Numbered from the stretch's first letter, positions 17,323-25,086 are shown. The stretch: DNA of 35,232 nt from Candidatus Gottesmanbacteria bacterium RIFCSPHIGHO2_02_FULL_39_11 (GCA_001779195.1 MFJL01000044.1:19199-54430); one strand, 5' to 3'. The notes: generated by a model from the letters alone, not told the origin. Numbers and translations: made by a program.

Positions 17323-18242
17323 CGTCTGAGGTGTCTTACAAACAAAAATCCCTGCATAAATCTGAGTCCGTACCAAAAGTGGGTTAGAAAGACAACCGGG
17401 ATAGAAATTGCGCCCTGAAATAAACTTCCGGATTTAGCAGTTATCCAAAGACTATTGATAATTAAAAGCAAACTATAAGATGGAATAACAACAAAGGGTA
17501 CAAAAAAGATTCCTAGTACCAGAAACGAAGGTAGAAAATAAACCAGACGAAAGGAAGTTTTTGGCAATGTCTTTGCAAAATAACCCCGGTGAAGACCATA
17601 ATTTCCGTTTTGCCGCAGGTGAGACATCCATACCTTTCGGCGGTGATGATAAACCAAAACTTTGGGATCATAGATAATTTTTTTACCTAATTTGTGGGTC
17701 AGATCCAGACATAGTTTAGTATCTTCTCCCGGCCAAAAGTTTGAGTCAAAACCGCCAACTTTGATAAAATCAGATTTTAAAACGGCGAGATTCATGGAAG
17801 GGTAATCATCTACAAAACGCTTTTTATACGGCAGGAACCGATACACATAAGGCCCGCCCCCTATAATAGAAGCTGAAAACCACCCTGACGCCTGTTCCCG
17901 CCATGAAACATCCGGGGGAGTTACGCCGGGACCTCCAACAGCTGCAACTTCCAAACCCTCAAAGTTACTCACCATATTCTTCAACCAGTTTTTATCAGGA
18001 TAAGCATCGTCGTCTATAAAAGCTAATATCTCCCCATTAGATTTTTTTGCCCCCATATCCCTTTTCTCAGCAGGACCGATCTTGCCGGTTGCAGCCACTT
18101 TAACTTTCTGATAATTAAAAACTTTTTTTTCATCCGGAAGTAAAATTACTTCGTAGTCTTTAAAGGTTTGTTTTTCCAAATAATTTAAGCACTTATAAAG
18201 ATATTCGGATGGTTCTTTAAAAGGAATGATAATGGAGATCAT
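17319..18242 (-). CDS. Glycosyltransferase family 2, membrane-anchored
   Basis: 307 residues from the ATG at 18242, which overlaps the upstream TGA as ATGA. An ATG four codons earlier is possible. MISIIIPFKEP starts the GT-A fold, AFIDDDAYPD carries the DxD-type motif, and WPGEDTKLCLD is the ED motif. At least two C-terminal hydrophobic helices (VYFLPSFLVLGIFFVPFVVI and a second after it) anchor it in the membrane. Last gene of the flippase operon. Sugar donor unknown. Confidence 0.88.
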   Translation of the reverse strand: MISIIIPFKEPSEYLYKCLNYLEKQTFKDYEVILLPDEKKVFNYQKVKVAATGKIGPAEKRDMGAKKSNGEILAFIDDDAYPDKNWLKNMVSNFEGLEVAAVGGPGVTPPDVSWREQASGWFSASIIGGGPYVYRFLPYKKRFVDDYPSMNLAVLKSDFIKVGGFDSNFWPGEDTKLCLDLTHKLGKKIIYDPKVLVYHHRRKVWMSHLRQNGNYGLHRGYFAKTLPKTSFRLVYFLPSFLVLGIFFVPFVVIPSYSLLLIINSLWITAKSGSLFQGAISIPVVFLTHFWYGLRFMQGFLFVRHLRR

Positions 18243-19006
18243 AGTTTCTTCCATCCTCCGTTATCATCGTAATAATGCAAAATATAGAGCCTATAAAAGA
18301 TAGCCATCGTGTCTAGTGAAATATTGAAAATCGCATGAATTGTTGAAGAATGAATCATATCTGAAAAATTATATTTAAGTTTTATAGGAGCTTCATAAAT
18401 TCTTCTAAATCCTTGTCTTTTGGCTACAGCCAATAACTCTAAATCAAAAGCATATTTTTTGACAAGAAGTCGGGGTAAGATCTTTTCTAAAACTTTTCTC
18501 CTGAAAATTTTAATCCCTGCCTGAGTATCCCGAACACTCAGATGAAATAATAACCGAACTATCATTTGATAGCCAAAACTCAAAATCCTACGGTCTCTAG
18601 GATAATTCACAATCGAAGCAGGATGACGCTTGGACCCAACAATCACATCAGCGTTATACCATTCCATGTGTTCTAAAATCATGGAAATACCATTGGGATC
18701 TATCTCCATACCGGAATCGATAAAAGCTACATAGTCGCCTGTGGCTTTCCCCATCCCCAATCTTACTGCGTGACCTTTTCCCTGATTTTTCATGTATACC
18801 ATCACTTTTACGTTTAAAGACTTCATTTGCTTTGCCGCTCTATAGGTGCCATCACCATATCCGTCTACCACAACGATAATTTCATAAGAATATCGAATTT
18901 GGCTGAGTACTTTTTCAATTCTTCTGACATCCTTTACTATAGTTTTGGATTGATGATAGGCAGGAACAATTACCGAGAGCTTACGATGAACCAATTGATC
19001 AGTCAT
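18239..19006 (-). CDS. GT2, dolichyl/polyprenyl-phosphate sugar synthase-like
   Basis: 255 residues. LSVIVPAYHQSKTI, IIVVVDGYGDGT, KNQGKGHAVRLGMGKATGDY and FIDSGMEIDP follow the pattern of dolichyl-phosphate glucosyl/mannosyltransferases, as do RDTQAGIKIFRR and FDLELLAVA. There are no clear membrane helices. It would make polyprenyl-phosphate-sugar, the donor needed by GT-C enzymes like those at 5114-7681 and 34505 onward. ATGA overlaps on both sides couple it to the flippase and the next GT2. Confidence 0.85.
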   Translation of the reverse strand: MTDQLVHRKLSVIVPAYHQSKTIVKDVRRIEKVLSQIRYSYEIIVVVDGYGDGTYRAAKQMKSLNVKVMVYMKNQGKGHAVRLGMGKATGDYVAFIDSGMEIDPNGISMILEHMEWYNADVIVGSKRHPASIVNYPRDRRILSFGYQMIVRLLFHLSVRDTQAGIKIFRRKVLEKILPRLLVKKYAFDLELLAVAKRQGFRRIYEAPIKLKYNFSDMIHSSTIHAIFNISLDTMAIFYRLYILHYYDDNGGWKKL

Positions 19007-20304
19007 ATCATATTTCTATGAATATTTTTCAGAAGTATATGAGTCAAAACCTTCTTTTCTTTCTGCCAAACAAAAAAAGAAGCGGCAGTAAAATATAACA
19101 AACTGACGAAAATATTTATCCAAATTATCTCCCTGATGGAATTGTGAATAAAGAAGATAAATACACTTTGGAGAAGTGAAATTAAAAAAAGAAAATATAT
19201 AGGTTTACCGGAAGAGATAGAAAGAAGAAAATAGGTGAGAATTGAATTAACCGAGAGCAAAGTTATAAAAAAAGAAAATATACCCATATAAGGAATTGCA
19301 CCGGCATATCTTCCGCCGTAAAGAATCGACAGTATGAGTCCCGGAAACAGAAAATAGGTGAATATTAAGAGGGATGAAATTCCCAAAGCGAATACTAATG
19401 TGCCCAAAAGGGGCATGATATAGGGTGTACCGTTACCGGCTCTTCCGGATACCAAAGGAAACATTACGCTTATAATCGGGCCAATAAGATAGTATATAAT
19501 CTTGCCGACAGTAGACAAAGCAACATATTCGCCGGCAACATCCGGAGCAAAAAAATGCTTCACCAAAATAATATCAGAGGTAAAAAATAGGGTTATGGTA
19601 AGACTCGTCAACAGCACCGGCAACGCAGTCTTCCAATTTAGCCATTTCGGCGCCTTTACGTTCTCTTCTGATGCATATTTGCTGAATAAAATACGAAGCT
19701 CGAGAACAGTAAGCAGATACCCTCCTACAGCCCCTATCAAAGTACCCATCATGGCTCCGACCAGTCCAAAATTCAATATGACCAAAAGTATTGACACAAT
19801 CAGTTTGAGTATTACCTCTACAATACTGTTTGCCGAAAGGTATGAAAACGACAGGGTACCCTGAAGAGTGGCGCGATTAAGAGTTGCAGAAAAACTTAAC
19901 ACGAAGATTAAAGAAATAATGATAAGAGGAAGTGCATTTTCCAACTGGAGAAAAATACTCAGCTTTCCGGCAAATAATATAGTTATTGCTGTCAGAAAAA
20001 TACCCAAGAGAAAAAGTCTCGGGGTTAAATCATGCAGTAAGAGCTTTACGACACCGGTCTTTCTCCCCCCCCAATAGAAAGAGATCGTCTTGACCATCAG
20101 CAACTGAAAAACAGAAAGAGGTATGGAAAAAATAGCTAAAATGGAAAGCGTTGCCCCCAAGTCTCCAAATGCATGCGGAGTAAGCATTCTCCCCATAAAA
20201 AGACTATAGAGGAAATTACCAAAATTTGCCGTGTTGTTGGCTATAAATACAAATAGGCTTCCTCGCACCAACCTACTTTGCGACATGCGTCTGAATATTG
20301 ACAT
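19003..20304 (-). CDS. Oligosaccharide flippase (Wzx/MATE-like, MOP superfamily)
   Basis: 433 residues with about 12 to 14 hydrophobic helices. The N-terminal segment FVFIANNTANFGNFLYSLFMGRML followed by TPHAFGDLGATLSI is typical of polysaccharide-biosynthesis flippases (RfbX/Wzx). It would move lipid-linked oligosaccharide across the membrane. First gene of a three-gene operon, with a TATAAT box 10 bases before the ATG. No Wzy polymerase is recognised with confidence in the window. Confidence 0.87.
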   Translation of the reverse strand: MSIFRRMSQSRLVRGSLFVFIANNTANFGNFLYSLFMGRMLTPHAFGDLGATLSILAIFSIPLSVFQLLMVKTISFYWGGRKTGVVKLLLHDLTPRLFLLGIFLTAITILFAGKLSIFLQLENALPLIIISLIFVLSFSATLNRATLQGTLSFSYLSANSIVEVILKLIVSILLVILNFGLVGAMMGTLIGAVGGYLLTVLELRILFSKYASEENVKAPKWLNWKTALPVLLTSLTITLFFTSDIILVKHFFAPDVAGEYVALSTVGKIIYYLIGPIISVMFPLVSGRAGNGTPYIMPLLGTLVFALGISSLLIFTYFLFPGLILSILYGGRYAGAIPYMGIFSFFITLLSVNSILTYFLLSISSGKPIYFLFLISLLQSVFIFFIHNSIREIIWINIFVSLLYFTAASFFVWQKEKKVLTHILLKNIHRNMI

Positions 20305-20314
20305 AACAGACTTT

Positions 20315-20320
20315 ATTATA
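20315..20320 (-). promoter_or_regulatory. -10 box of the flippase operon
   Basis: TATAAT on the minus strand, 10 bases before the flippase ATG. Predicted leader is about 4 bases. No good -35. Confidence 0.5.
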
Positions 20321-20364
20321 AAGGGCCAGGTGAAGTTTTGTTAAGTGAGGTTTTTACCTTTCTA

Positions 20365-21069
20365 TTACTTTTTGAAAAATATCGAAAGGATGTTTTGCCA
20401 CAGATTCGTTTTCTTAACCGGTTGTGTTACTGGTGATGGTATAGCCGTGGGTTGAATCTCCTGAGGAGGAGGCTCATATGCCACAGCAACTGTATTTTCC
20501 TGCTGATTGGCATCCCCCAACCGCGGTTCTATATCCACACCCATTACTTCGGCTTCTACAACCGGTTTTCTTACAGGTACTACGTTATACGAGAGACCCA
20601 AAACAGAATTATTGGCGCTATACCCTACACCTCCCGGTCTTCCCGACCATTCCTGAGATAATGCTCCTGCTGCACAACCCTTTAAGGCTTGAACTGCGAA
20701 ATAAAAGGTTTTATTAGGTAAATAGCCTACGGTAAAATTTCCTGTATCCCCGATATTTACAGCTGAATAGATATAGTTTTTAGGTGTTAGCCCATAGTAA
20801 ATATTATACCCCGTGGCTCCCGGAACTTTATGCCAGTATAAGACGACTTCACCGTTTTTAGCTTTTTTAGGCAAAACCGGATGATTTGGCTGCAGAAGAA
20901 TAGGCGCTTTATCCGGCTGTGAATCAGTGCACTTAGGCGGCCCCTGATTGGAAAAATCAACTTGCGGACTCCATCCGTATGATTCAGCTTTTACATCCCC
21001 GGCAAACATAGATACGACTGCAATAAACAATAAAACTACAATACTGAAATTCTTGGCTTTGTTTTTCAT
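20365..21069 (-). CDS. Secreted protein with one fibronectin type III domain
   Basis: 234 residues. A signal peptide occupies residues 1-28 (hydrophobic IVVLLFIAVVSMFAG, cleavage near VKA). An FN3-like domain spans about 55-143, with VLYWHKVPGATGYNIYYGL and FYFAVQALKGC. A proline-rich low-complexity tail ends in a short amphipathic basic segment. The FN3 domain closely matches that of the LADTG protein at 25741-26832 (W-x-KVPGA, YGL, NYIY, GD, PN, YF, AL-x2-C). There is no sorting signal, so it is released or bound by other means. Function unknown, probably surface-associated. Confidence 0.72.
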   Translation of the reverse strand: MKNKAKNFSIVVLLFIAVVSMFAGDVKAESYGWSPQVDFSNQGPPKCTDSQPDKAPILLQPNHPVLPKKAKNGEVVLYWHKVPGATGYNIYYGLTPKNYIYSAVNIGDTGNFTVGYLPNKTFYFAVQALKGCAAGALSQEWSGRPGGVGYSANNSVLGLSYNVVPVRKPVVEAEVMGVDIEPRLGDANQQENTVAVAYEPPPQEIQPTAIPSPVTQPVKKTNLWQNILSIFFKK

Positions 21070-21119
21070 AAATTGTATTCAATAATCTTTATTTATTTCA
21101 GAATAAAACGTATTGTCAT

Positions 21120-21143
21120 GTCTTGTCAAGGGGCAGACAAGAC
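21120..21143. repeat. 8-bp hairpin upstream of the riboflavin kinase promoter
   Basis: GTCTTGTC and GACAAGAC pair perfectly around the loop AAGGGGCA. It lies 12 bases upstream of the -35 box, between divergent genes. It lacks a U-run on either side, so I do not call a terminator. An operator or remnant of a palindromic repeat is possible. Confidence 0.4.
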
Positions 21144-21155
21144 TAAAAATTAAGC

Positions 21156-21184
21156 TTGACGCAGGTTGTAGGAGCTGATATTCT
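21156..21184 (+). promoter_or_regulatory. Promoter of riboflavin kinase
   Basis: TTGACG (21156-21161), a 17-base spacer, then TATTCT (21179-21184) preceded by TG one base away. This is a well-formed promoter. Initiation near 21191 leaves about 4 bases before the ATG at 21195. It also argues against the in-frame TTG at 21156 as a start, since that TTG is the -35 box. Confidence 0.65.
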
Positions 21185-21194
21185 TTTCTCTCGT

Positions 21195-21578
21195 ATGAAT
21201 AATTGGTATACATCAAAAGTAATAAAAGGAAACCAAAAAGGGAGAGAAATCGGGTTTCCTACAATAAATTTGGATAATCCTTCCCTGTTAAAAGGAGAGA
21301 AAGAAGGAGTATATCTCGCCCAGGTGCGGGTACGGGATAAAAATCACTGGGGAATGCTCTACTATGGTCCCCGGTTAGTAGTTGATGAAACTCAAACTAC
21401 TTTAGAAATACACTTATTTGAATTTAATGAAGAATTATACGGACAGCAAATTCAGTTTCGGATATATGATTACATCCGGGGAGTTTTGAAGTTTAATTCA
21501 TTTGATGAACTAAAAAACCAACTGGAAAAAGATCAGAGAGAAGCCATAAACTTCATAAAAATGGTAGTAAGCGCCTGA
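21195..21578 (+). CDS. Stand-alone riboflavin kinase
   Basis: 127 residues. KGNQKGREIGFPTINL is the kinase signature (GxxxGxPTxN), and GVYLAQVRV, ETQTTLEIHLFEF and YGQQIQFRIYDYIR follow in family order. The FAD-synthetase (nucleotidyltransferase) half of bacterial RibF is absent, so only FMN synthesis from riboflavin and ATP is expected. FMN or FAD would serve flavoproteins such as the FNR-type reductase nearby. Start chosen from the promoter position. Single gene ahead of tRNA-Thr. Confidence 0.88.
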   Translation: MNNWYTSKVIKGNQKGREIGFPTINLDNPSLLKGEKEGVYLAQVRVRDKNHWGMLYYGPRLVVDETQTTLEIHLFEFNEELYGQQIQFRIYDYIRGVLKFNSFDELKNQLEKDQREAINFIKMVVSA

Positions 21579-21610
21579 TACTTCCAATCCTTCTCATATA
21601 TAGCCATTCC

Positions 21611-21619
21611 TGATAAAAT
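21611..21619 (+). promoter_or_regulatory. Extended -10 of tRNA-Thr
   Basis: TGATAAAAT: a TG, one base, then TAAAAT. It ends 12 bases before the mature tRNA 5' end. A weak -35 region only. Confidence 0.5.
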
Positions 21620-21631
21620 ACCATAGCAAGC

Positions 21632-21707
21632 GCCGACGTAGCTCAGTTGGTAGAGCAACGCTTTCGTAAAGCGTGGGTCATCGGTCCGATTCCGATCGTC
21701 GGCTCCA
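21632..21707 (+). tRNA. tRNA-Thr (anticodon CGT)
   Basis: 76 bases fold as a full cloverleaf. Acceptor GCCGACG/CGTCGGC, D-stem GCTC/GAGC, anticodon stem ACGCT/AGCGT with loop TTCGTAA (anticodon CGT, reads ACG), five-base variable loop, T-stem ATCGG/CCGAT, discriminator T, and encoded CCA. The G1-C72 and C2-G71 pairs fit threonine identity. The T-loop is TCCGATT: position 55, nearly always T, is C. Its 3' part is repeated at 22808-22838. Confidence 0.95.
21675..21705 (+). repeat. Left att-like direct repeat (inside tRNA-Thr)
   Basis: 31 bases from GGGTCATCGG to GTCGGCTC, identical to 22808-22838. It covers the variable loop, T-arm, acceptor 3' strand and first bases after. Confidence 0.85.
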
Positions 21708-21832
21708 TATCGGAATTATTTTTCGAAAGAGAGAATTTGTCCCGACTTGTCGACCCTTTTTCAGGTCCGAGCCGACCTTTTTCCTCATTGAACCAACTTT
21801 TGAGAGTAAATGCAAGTGGTTTTGAAAGTGTT

Positions 21833-22669
21833 TTATTTCTTGTTTTCGTCACCTAAAAGCCCCAGATTTTTGGCATTCAGTTTGGAAACAACTTTCTTGC
21901 CTGTCCTTTTCTCAATTTTTCTCCTGGCTGATCCGGCAATGGCTCCGCCTTCTCTGGCTACTCTCTGATTTTCATTGAAATTTTTCGGTTCGTCTTTCTT
22001 GGAAATTTCCGTAGTGGTTGCTTCGGCCAACATATTAAGCACCAATTCCAAATTGGTCATGTTGTCCCGCAAATTTTCTTTCTTTAAACCTTTAAATTGC
22101 TTGTAGTCTTTTGTCCTCATTCCTGCCCAGGCGAAAGTGATGATGTCAGTCAAAATAGCAAACTTACTGTTACCCTTTACTCCGCGAGTTTCCCACTCGT
22201 CAGTCAGTTCTTTTCTGACTTCAATGCTTTTTAGTCTTTGGTTTACCCAATCTTTGGAGTACCCGCGTTTTAAGTAAAAATGCATGGCTCTTTGGATGAC
22301 TTTTTCCGGATCTTCTGCCTCTTCAATTCGTTCATAACCAACCCGGGCAAGCCAAAGTTTAAATGGTTCAGCTTGCGGAGACGGGATTGACTGAATGATA
22401 CGAAGCATTGTTTCGGTGTCTGCCATGTCAGTCAAACGCATTTTTCCATCCGCTGCCAGCATTTTCAAAGCGTTACATTTTGTAACGGTTTCATCTGCTC
22501 CTTCATCTAGCAGTCTTTTTTTAAGCACCCGCCAGTAAACCTGCGGATTTGTACTATCAGAAAGCACAGCAACTATATCAACTACTGAAAACCACCACTT
22601 TTCATTTTCTTGATCCCACTGTCGGCGGATTTTCTTGCCCTCAAAAATTGCGATTTTTGTATCTTTCAT
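21833..22669 (-). CDS. Bro-N / DinD-like protein
   Basis: 278 residues. Residues 6 to about 110 are a Bro-N domain (IAIFEGKKIRRQWD, WWFSVVDIVAVLSDS, QVYWRVLKKRL), the DNA-binding module of phage antirepressors. The C-terminal part (residues about 110-278) resembles DNA-damage-inducible protein DinD, with NFNENQRVAREGG and GSARRKIEKRTGK. Such genes are frequent on phages and mobile islands. It lies alone between the tRNA-Thr repeats, on the opposite strand from the tRNA. Role unknown, possibly a regulator or damage-response protein. Confidence 0.82.
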   Translation of the reverse strand: MKDTKIAIFEGKKIRRQWDQENEKWWFSVVDIVAVLSDSTNPQVYWRVLKKRLLDEGADETVTKCNALKMLAADGKMRLTDMADTETMLRIIQSIPSPQAEPFKLWLARVGYERIEEAEDPEKVIQRAMHFYLKRGYSKDWVNQRLKSIEVRKELTDEWETRGVKGNSKFAILTDIITFAWAGMRTKDYKQFKGLKKENLRDNMTNLELVLNMLAEATTTEISKKDEPKNFNENQRVAREGGAIAGSARRKIEKRTGKKVVSKLNAKNLGLLGDENKK

Positions 22670-22807
22670 CCTTATACGTTTGTATCAATTTCAAGCGTAA
22701 AACACAATAGAAAAAGACGACTAAAATTTTTCCGGCAAAACAAAGCGAGGCGACAGCTTCGAGCAATTTGGTACAATGGCTCAAGCATTGTGGGCAGGTA
22801 AAGTGTC

Positions 22808-22838
22808 GGGTCATCGGTCCGATTCCGATCGTCGGCTC
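22808..22838 (+). repeat. Right att-like direct repeat (displaced tRNA-Thr 3' end)
   Basis: Exact 31-base copy of 21675-21705. The preceding 70 bases do not form a D-arm, anticodon arm or matching acceptor 5' strand, and no CCA follows (CTA instead), so this is not a second tRNA gene. Confidence 0.85.
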
Positions 22839-23022
22839 TATTTTTTGTCGGCTGCATAGTACTGGGATAAACCGCAGACATCGGTTCTCTGTCCGCAATC
22901 GCTTGTACGCTCAGACGCTTCCAAGCGGGGATTCCTAAAAGGGACTCAAGAGTAGCGTATCAAAAACGGCACCTGAGAATTTTAAAAGATTTATACAAGA
23001 GTAGGTGTGGACTCACTTCCAC

Positions 23023-23036
23023 CCTCCAGGTGGAGG
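23023..23036 (+). promoter_or_regulatory. Shine-Dalgarno sequence inside a hairpin
   Basis: CCTCC-AGGT-GGAGG. The GGAGG (23032-23036) is an ideal ribosome site 8 bases before the ATG at 23045, and the CCTCC pairs with it completely. An alternative CCACC/GGTGG stem (23019-23033) overlaps. Most leading genes here lack such a site, so this gene may be translationally gated. Confidence 0.45.
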
Positions 23037-23044
23037 TTCTTATA

Positions 23045-23332
23045 ATGAGAAGAACAAAATATTACCGGGTACCGGATGTCGGGAAACCAAATGAGTTGGT
23101 TAAAGACGTCATATACCGGTACATCAGAAATCCCATGTACTTATCCCAAATGCTTTTTTGCGGAGTGCTCATAATTAATTCATTTTCAATATATCGGTTC
23201 GGAGTTTATTTTTTATTCGTAATAAATTTTATTTTTAAAATTCAATACGAAGAAGTATTATTAAATGCGCATTTTAAGGAATTTGCAGCGTACAGAAAGA
23301 CATCCTGGAGGCTGATTCCCTTTATATACTGA
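23045..23332 (+). CDS. Short isoprenylcysteine/phospholipid methyltransferase-like protein (C-terminal domain only)
   Basis: 95 residues. YRYIRNPMYLSQML is the ICMT/PEMT RNPMYL motif, and EEVLLNAHFKEFAAYRKTSWRLIPF is the matching C-terminal E-E...Y-x2-Y segment. Two hydrophobic helices lie between them. Full-length relatives are longer and have further N-terminal helices. None are encoded in the 200 bases upstream, so this is a truncated or minimal version. The gene starts 200 bases after the tRNA-Thr island. Start chosen by the GGAGG 8 bases upstream, over a GTG at 23030. Confidence 0.6.
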   Translation: MRRTKYYRVPDVGKPNELVKDVIYRYIRNPMYLSQMLFCGVLIINSFSIYRFGVYFLFVINFIFKIQYEEVLLNAHFKEFAAYRKTSWRLIPFIY

Positions 23333-23377
23333 TTAATCCTGCACAAATCTGATCAGTGAAAAGAAATACAGCAAAAA

Positions 23378-24250
23378 CTAAAAAGCGTATTTCTGAAGAA
23401 AAGAGAGGACGTGCTGTTTAAATTCAGCCGGGTGGGCACTGAAAACATCATGCAGGCTGTCTGCTTCCCAATATTCCTTGGGTGAATTTGCCAGTTCATA
23501 CAAATTCTTCGCGTCTTTCCAGTTTAATTCCTCATCTTGTTTTGCTGAAATTAACAAAATGGGAGATTTGATATTTTTAATAACCGTAGAGGGGGAGAAT
23601 CGCTCATAATCTCTTCCCAGTTCTATAAATGCAGCTATTTTCATAAACGGATAAAAGATAGTCGGAGAAAGACCGGCCGCTTTGATCTGAAAATGGAAAA
23701 GGGAGGAAAAATTTGCATACGGAACGGAAGCGATGACAAAATCCCCTTTCCCTGTTTCCCCTGCCGTTGTAAGGGCAGTAGTCCCTCCCATGGAAATGCC
23801 TAAAAAACCTATTTTCTTGCCTTTATTTTCGGAAAGAGATTTTATGTGATCAAAAACAGCTTCAACATCTTTCCATTCCGCAACTCCTAATGTTATTTTG
23901 TTTCCCTTACTCTCTCCGTATGATCGTAAATCCAGTAGTACCGTTGAATACCCAGCGTTGCGGAGATACTCCGCGTGCCCCAGCATTTGAGCTTTACCCC
24001 CCGGATTACTGTATCCGTGAATCAAAATGACAATTGCTTTAGGACCTGTTACCGGAAAATACCAGTAGGCAATTTTTCCTCCGTCGCGGTTAGTGATAAA
24101 AAATGTATTAGCCGTCCAGCCGGCCGGTAACGGTCTTTTATCGCTTGCCGCATGGAGATGAAGTTTTACACGAAGCCGATACCAAATATAGAAAAATAAG
24201 CTGAATAAAAGTAATGAAATAATACTGGCAAGTAAAATCAGAACTTTCAT
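23378..24250 (-). CDS. Membrane-anchored alpha/beta hydrolase
   Basis: 290 residues from the ATG at 24250 (a TTG six codons upstream lies in the promoter). An N-terminal helix (VLILLASIISLLLFSLFFYI) anchors or exports it. IHGYSNPGG is the oxyanion region, GISMGGTTA carries the nucleophile serine, SAKQDEE the acid, and SLHDVFSAHP the histidine. It resembles the BAAT/YfhR-type hydrolases (prolyl-oligopeptidase-like fold). Probably a surface esterase or peptidase with unknown substrate. Monocistronic. Confidence 0.87.
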   Translation of the reverse strand: MKVLILLASIISLLLFSLFFYIWYRLRVKLHLHAASDKRPLPAGWTANTFFITNRDGGKIAYWYFPVTGPKAIVILIHGYSNPGGKAQMLGHAEYLRNAGYSTVLLDLRSYGESKGNKITLGVAEWKDVEAVFDHIKSLSENKGKKIGFLGISMGGTTALTTAGETGKGDFVIASVPYANFSSLFHFQIKAAGLSPTIFYPFMKIAAFIELGRDYERFSPSTVIKNIKSPILLISAKQDEELNWKDAKNLYELANSPKEYWEADSLHDVFSAHPAEFKQHVLSFLQKYAF

Positions 24251-24258
24251 TAACCTAA

Positions 24259-24264
24259 AGTATA
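24259..24264 (-). promoter_or_regulatory. Extended -10 of the alpha/beta hydrolase gene
   Basis: TGGTATACT on the minus strand (TG, one base, TATACT), 8 bases before the ATG. Near-leaderless arrangement. Confidence 0.5.
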
Positions 24265-24347
24265 CCAAAATCCGGTAATTTAGATAGATTTCTACGCGTT
24301 AGACTGTTAAACCAGAGGACCCGTCCGAATTTTGAAAGAATAAGTAG

Positions 24348-24353
24348 TATAAT
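24348..24353 (+). promoter_or_regulatory. -10 box of the Ig-like surface protein gene
   Basis: TATAAT with exactly 6 bases to the ATG at 24360, so transcription probably starts on the A of the start codon. The same box and spacing occur at 30852-30857. Confidence 0.55.
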
Positions 24354-24359
24354 AAAAAC

Positions 24360-25079
24360 ATGCGGCCTACATCTTCTCACAGAATAAAAATTGAGGAAAG
24401 AAAACTGTATAAAAAAGCAGCACTTTTTATAGCTGCGATGATCGGGTTTGGAATTTTTATGATTTTTATCGGAGTTCCTGTATTTGCTCAGGCAATTTTA
24501 TTTATCTCAGGATTTAGAAAAGATAAGACTCCAGTTAATGTATCAGTTTCTGAAAATGCTCTTTTTCCTCCGTCTCTGGATCCCCTGTCTGAGGCAACCA
24601 ATACAGCAACCATCGCTCTTTCAGGATACGGAGAAAAAGACGCCTCCGTTGTTGTTTTCGTAAATGATAAAGAGACTAAAAAAGCACAGACAGACAGTAT
24701 TGGCAAGTTTTTTATTCTGAACCTACCTATTAAAGAAGGGAGTAACATCATAACTGCTAAAAGTATAAAAGATGATAAAGAAAGTTCTCCTTCCTCCTCT
24801 TTTACCGTTTCCTATCTTAATAAGCCTCCGAAGCTTGATATAGACAGTCCGCATGACGGAGATAAATTCTCATCAGAAAAAAAACAGGCTATAGTAAGCG
24901 GGATAACTGATCCGGATAACAGAATTACGGTAAATGACAGAATGGTAGTGGTAAACACCCAGGGTCAATTCAGATTTGCCTATCCCCTGTCAGAGGGAGA
25001 TAATGAGTTGACCATAAAAGCATATGATCCGGCGGGAAATTCAAGTGAAAAAAAGATTAAAGTCATCTATTATCCTTAA
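24360..25079 (+). CDS. Membrane-anchored protein with two bacterial Ig-like domains
   Basis: 239 residues. A basic N-terminus is followed by one transmembrane helix at about 20-50 (ALFIAAMIGFGIFMIFIGVP), leaving the rest outside. Two Ig-like domains of the Glucodextranase_B/Big type follow, at about 58-150 and 153-239. Each has the pattern of a motif-like 'G...V.VND', 'G.F...LPL.EG.N.I..KA'. Second copy: ITVNDRMVVVNTQGQF and LSEGDNELTIKAYDPAGN. Surface adhesion or scaffold role is inferred. Convergent with the sortase gene, 7 bases apart. Confidence 0.75.
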   Translation: MRPTSSHRIKIEERKLYKKAALFIAAMIGFGIFMIFIGVPVFAQAILFISGFRKDKTPVNVSVSENALFPPSLDPLSEATNTATIALSGYGEKDASVVVFVNDKETKKAQTDSIGKFFILNLPIKEGSNIITAKSIKDDKESSPSSSFTVSYLNKPPKLDIDSPHDGDKFSSEKKQAIVSGITDPDNRITVNDRMVVVNTQGQFRFAYPLSEGDNELTIKAYDPAGNSSEKKIKVIYYP

Positions 25080-25086
25080 AAAGGGA

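Larger units (their letters stand above)
21675..22838. mobile_element. tRNA-Thr-integrated micro-island bounded by 31-bp direct repeats
   Basis: The 31 bases from the variable loop through the acceptor 3' strand of tRNA-Thr recur exactly 1133 bases downstream. This is the footprint left when an element integrates into a tRNA 3' end. The only coding gene between the repeats is a Bro-N/DinD-like protein. No integrase or relic of one is seen, so the unit is either decayed or mobilised in trans. Confidence 0.68.

Noticed and set aside
21643-21856. Two opposite short frames across tRNA-Thr, and similar frames at 22641-22898
   Set aside because: Their shared 'TIGIGPMT'-like and 'DDRNRTDD' peptides are the known artefact of translating tRNA sequence. 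They arise from the duplicated tRNA 3' end.
22760-22840. Possible second tRNA gene
   Set aside because: Only the T-arm and 3' acceptor strand match. No 5' acceptor strand, D-arm or anticodon arm fits, and there is no CCA.
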